From Sphingomonadaceae bacterium (GTDB lineage: Bacteria; Pseudomonadota; Alphaproteobacteria; Sphingomonadales; Sphingomonadaceae), in NCBI GenBank assembly GCA_947451875.1, contig CANGBE010000099.1:1-5977 (forward strand): a stretch of 5,977 nt of DNA, given 5' to 3'. The notes under the pieces are model-generated. The model was given only the letters and a program-made list of their open reading frames with translations, had not been told where the DNA came from and searched no databases. A program made the position numbers and the translations under genes. Position 1 is the stretch's first letter. Each line of letters begins with the position of its first letter. This document shows positions 5,747-5,977 of this stretch, piece after piece.

Positions 5747-5763
5747 GTTGCAGATTATGCAAC
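5747..5763. repeat. Inverted repeat GTTGCA-GATTA-TGCAAC
   Basis: Perfect 6-base arms separated by 5 bases, sharing the TTGCA half-site with the repeat at 5636-5646. Its size and spacing suit either a dimeric regulator site or a small RNA hairpin. Confidence 0.5.
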
Positions 5764-5796
5764 CTAGATTGCGCTTTTCGCACTTGCACAAAAAAG

Positions 5797-5882
5797 AGAG
5801 TAGAGGCATTCAGACGGTGCCTTTCAGGCATCCTCTCCCAAGACTTTCAAAGGCCCGGTCGGAAACGCCCGGGCCCTTTTTT
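5797..5882 (+). ncRNA. Candidate small RNA or attenuated leader ending in a terminator
   Basis: This stretch reads as a compact folded RNA. TGCCT (5818-5822) can pair with the upstream AGGCA (5804-5808) or with the downstream AGGCA (5826-5830), giving two mutually exclusive hairpins. The downstream hairpin is extended by a G-U and a G-C pair. AGAGG (5802-5806) and CCTCT (5832-5836) can close an outer stem. A pyrimidine-rich TCCTCTCCC follows (5831-5839), then a short linker and the intrinsic terminator. The 5' end is not defined and no promoter is convincing; the TATAAA at 5699-5704 would give a longer RNA. It may be a free small RNA or the leader of a gene beyond the right edge. No RNA family is recognised. 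Confidence 0.4.
5852..5882 (+). terminator. Intrinsic (Rho-independent) terminator
   Basis: GGCCCGG (5852-5858) pairs perfectly with CCGGGCC (5869-5875). After one mismatch the stem continues as CG/CG closed by a GAAA tetraloop (5862-5865). One C follows the stem, then six Ts (5877-5882). The T-run is on the plus strand only, so it ends rightward transcription. It lies 250 bases after usp, so it more likely serves the RNA element before it than usp itself. Confidence 0.85.
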
Positions 5883-5884
5883 GC

Positions 5885-5905
5885 CTCCGGCCTATGGCCC
5901 CGGAG
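5885..5905. repeat. GC-rich inverted repeat right after the terminator
   Basis: CTCCGG (5885-5890) and CCGGAG (5900-5905) are perfect 6-base arms around a 9-base loop that itself contains GGCC-like pairing. No T-run follows on the plus strand. It may be a second, backup hairpin, or an anti-terminator partner if this is a leader. Confidence 0.4.
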
Positions 5906-5977
5906 CAATGAATTGTAATTGGCCCAGACAGTTCCTAGCTTTGCTCTCCCGGATTGAACGCCGACCGGCATTAGCGG

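Larger units (their letters stand above)
5602..5977. other. Gene-free structured intergenic region
   Basis: I find no protein gene here that I can support. The first two thirds are clearly more AT-rich than the flanking genes and carry a series of short inverted repeats. The right part holds a folded RNA-like element and a strong terminator on the plus strand. The last roughly 70 bases show nothing I recognise. An ATG at 5908 opens a frame that stays open for 23 codons to the edge, with poorly placed ribosome-site bases. The individual elements are listed separately. Confidence 0.6.

Noticed and set aside
5481..5918. Long plus-strand open frame overlapping the end of usp and running through the intergenic region
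   Set aside because: Its first part is out of frame inside usp, and its last part reads through the terminator stem and T-run. The product has no recognisable motif. An internal ATG at 5707 gives a 70-codon version with the same problem.
5810..5972. Minus-strand open frame entering near the right edge
   Set aside because: About 50 codons, translating the terminator and hairpins, with no family resemblance and no supported start.
5908..5977. ATG opening a frame to the right edge, possible start of a next gene
   Set aside because: Only 23 codons are visible. The GGAG at 5902-5905 is just 2 bases from the ATG and lies inside a hairpin arm. There is too little to call a gene.

Overview
The window looks like chromosomal core DNA from a GC-rich alphaproteobacterium, most likely a member of the Sphingomonadales. 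The lineage call rests on my memory of family sequences, mainly the DUF983 protein and the sphingomonad-like HAD/lipoprotein and CoA-transferase proteins. It does not rest on a search. I see no insertion sequence, phage gene, CRISPR array, tRNA or rRNA.

Layout. Bases 1-117 are the 3' end of metK (S-adenosylmethionine synthetase). Five bases later, on the same strand, comes a small DUF983 membrane protein with a zinc-ribbon-like start (123-524). It converges on a tightly packed six-gene operon that fills 521-4665 on the minus strand. In transcription order the operon is scoA, a lipoprotein with a C-terminal HAD-type phosphatase-like domain, scoB, a glutathione peroxidase, a ferritin-like diiron protein and a SnoaL/NTF2-like protein. 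Junctions within the operon range from a 1-base overlap to a 22-base gap, so co-transcription and translational coupling are likely. The operon and the DUF983 gene end on one shared CTAG, which supplies a TAG stop on each strand.

Upstream of scoA is a 153-base divergent intergenic region. It contains an almost perfect FNR/Anr/FixK-type site (TTGAT-N4-ATCAT) and a possible leader hairpin for scoA. On its other side a tandem-domain universal stress protein runs rightwards (4819-5601).

The last 376 bases (5602-5977) contain no gene I can support. They are structured nonetheless: a chain of short perfect inverted repeats in an AT-rich stretch (5636-5763), then a compact RNA-like element with two mutually exclusive hairpins (5802-5836), then a strong intrinsic terminator with a GAAA tetraloop and six Ts (5852-5882). 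This could be a small RNA gene or an attenuated leader of a gene beyond the right edge.

How the genes may fit together (inference): ScoA and ScoB form a succinyl-CoA:3-ketoacid CoA-transferase used for acetoacetate or storage-polymer-derived ketoacids. Gpx removes peroxides. The ferritin-like and NTF2-like proteins are uncharacterised small-molecule or redox proteins. The neighbouring universal stress protein and the FNR-like site point to control by oxygen or redox state. The oddest part is the lipoprotein/HAD gene sitting between the two subunits of one CoA-transferase.
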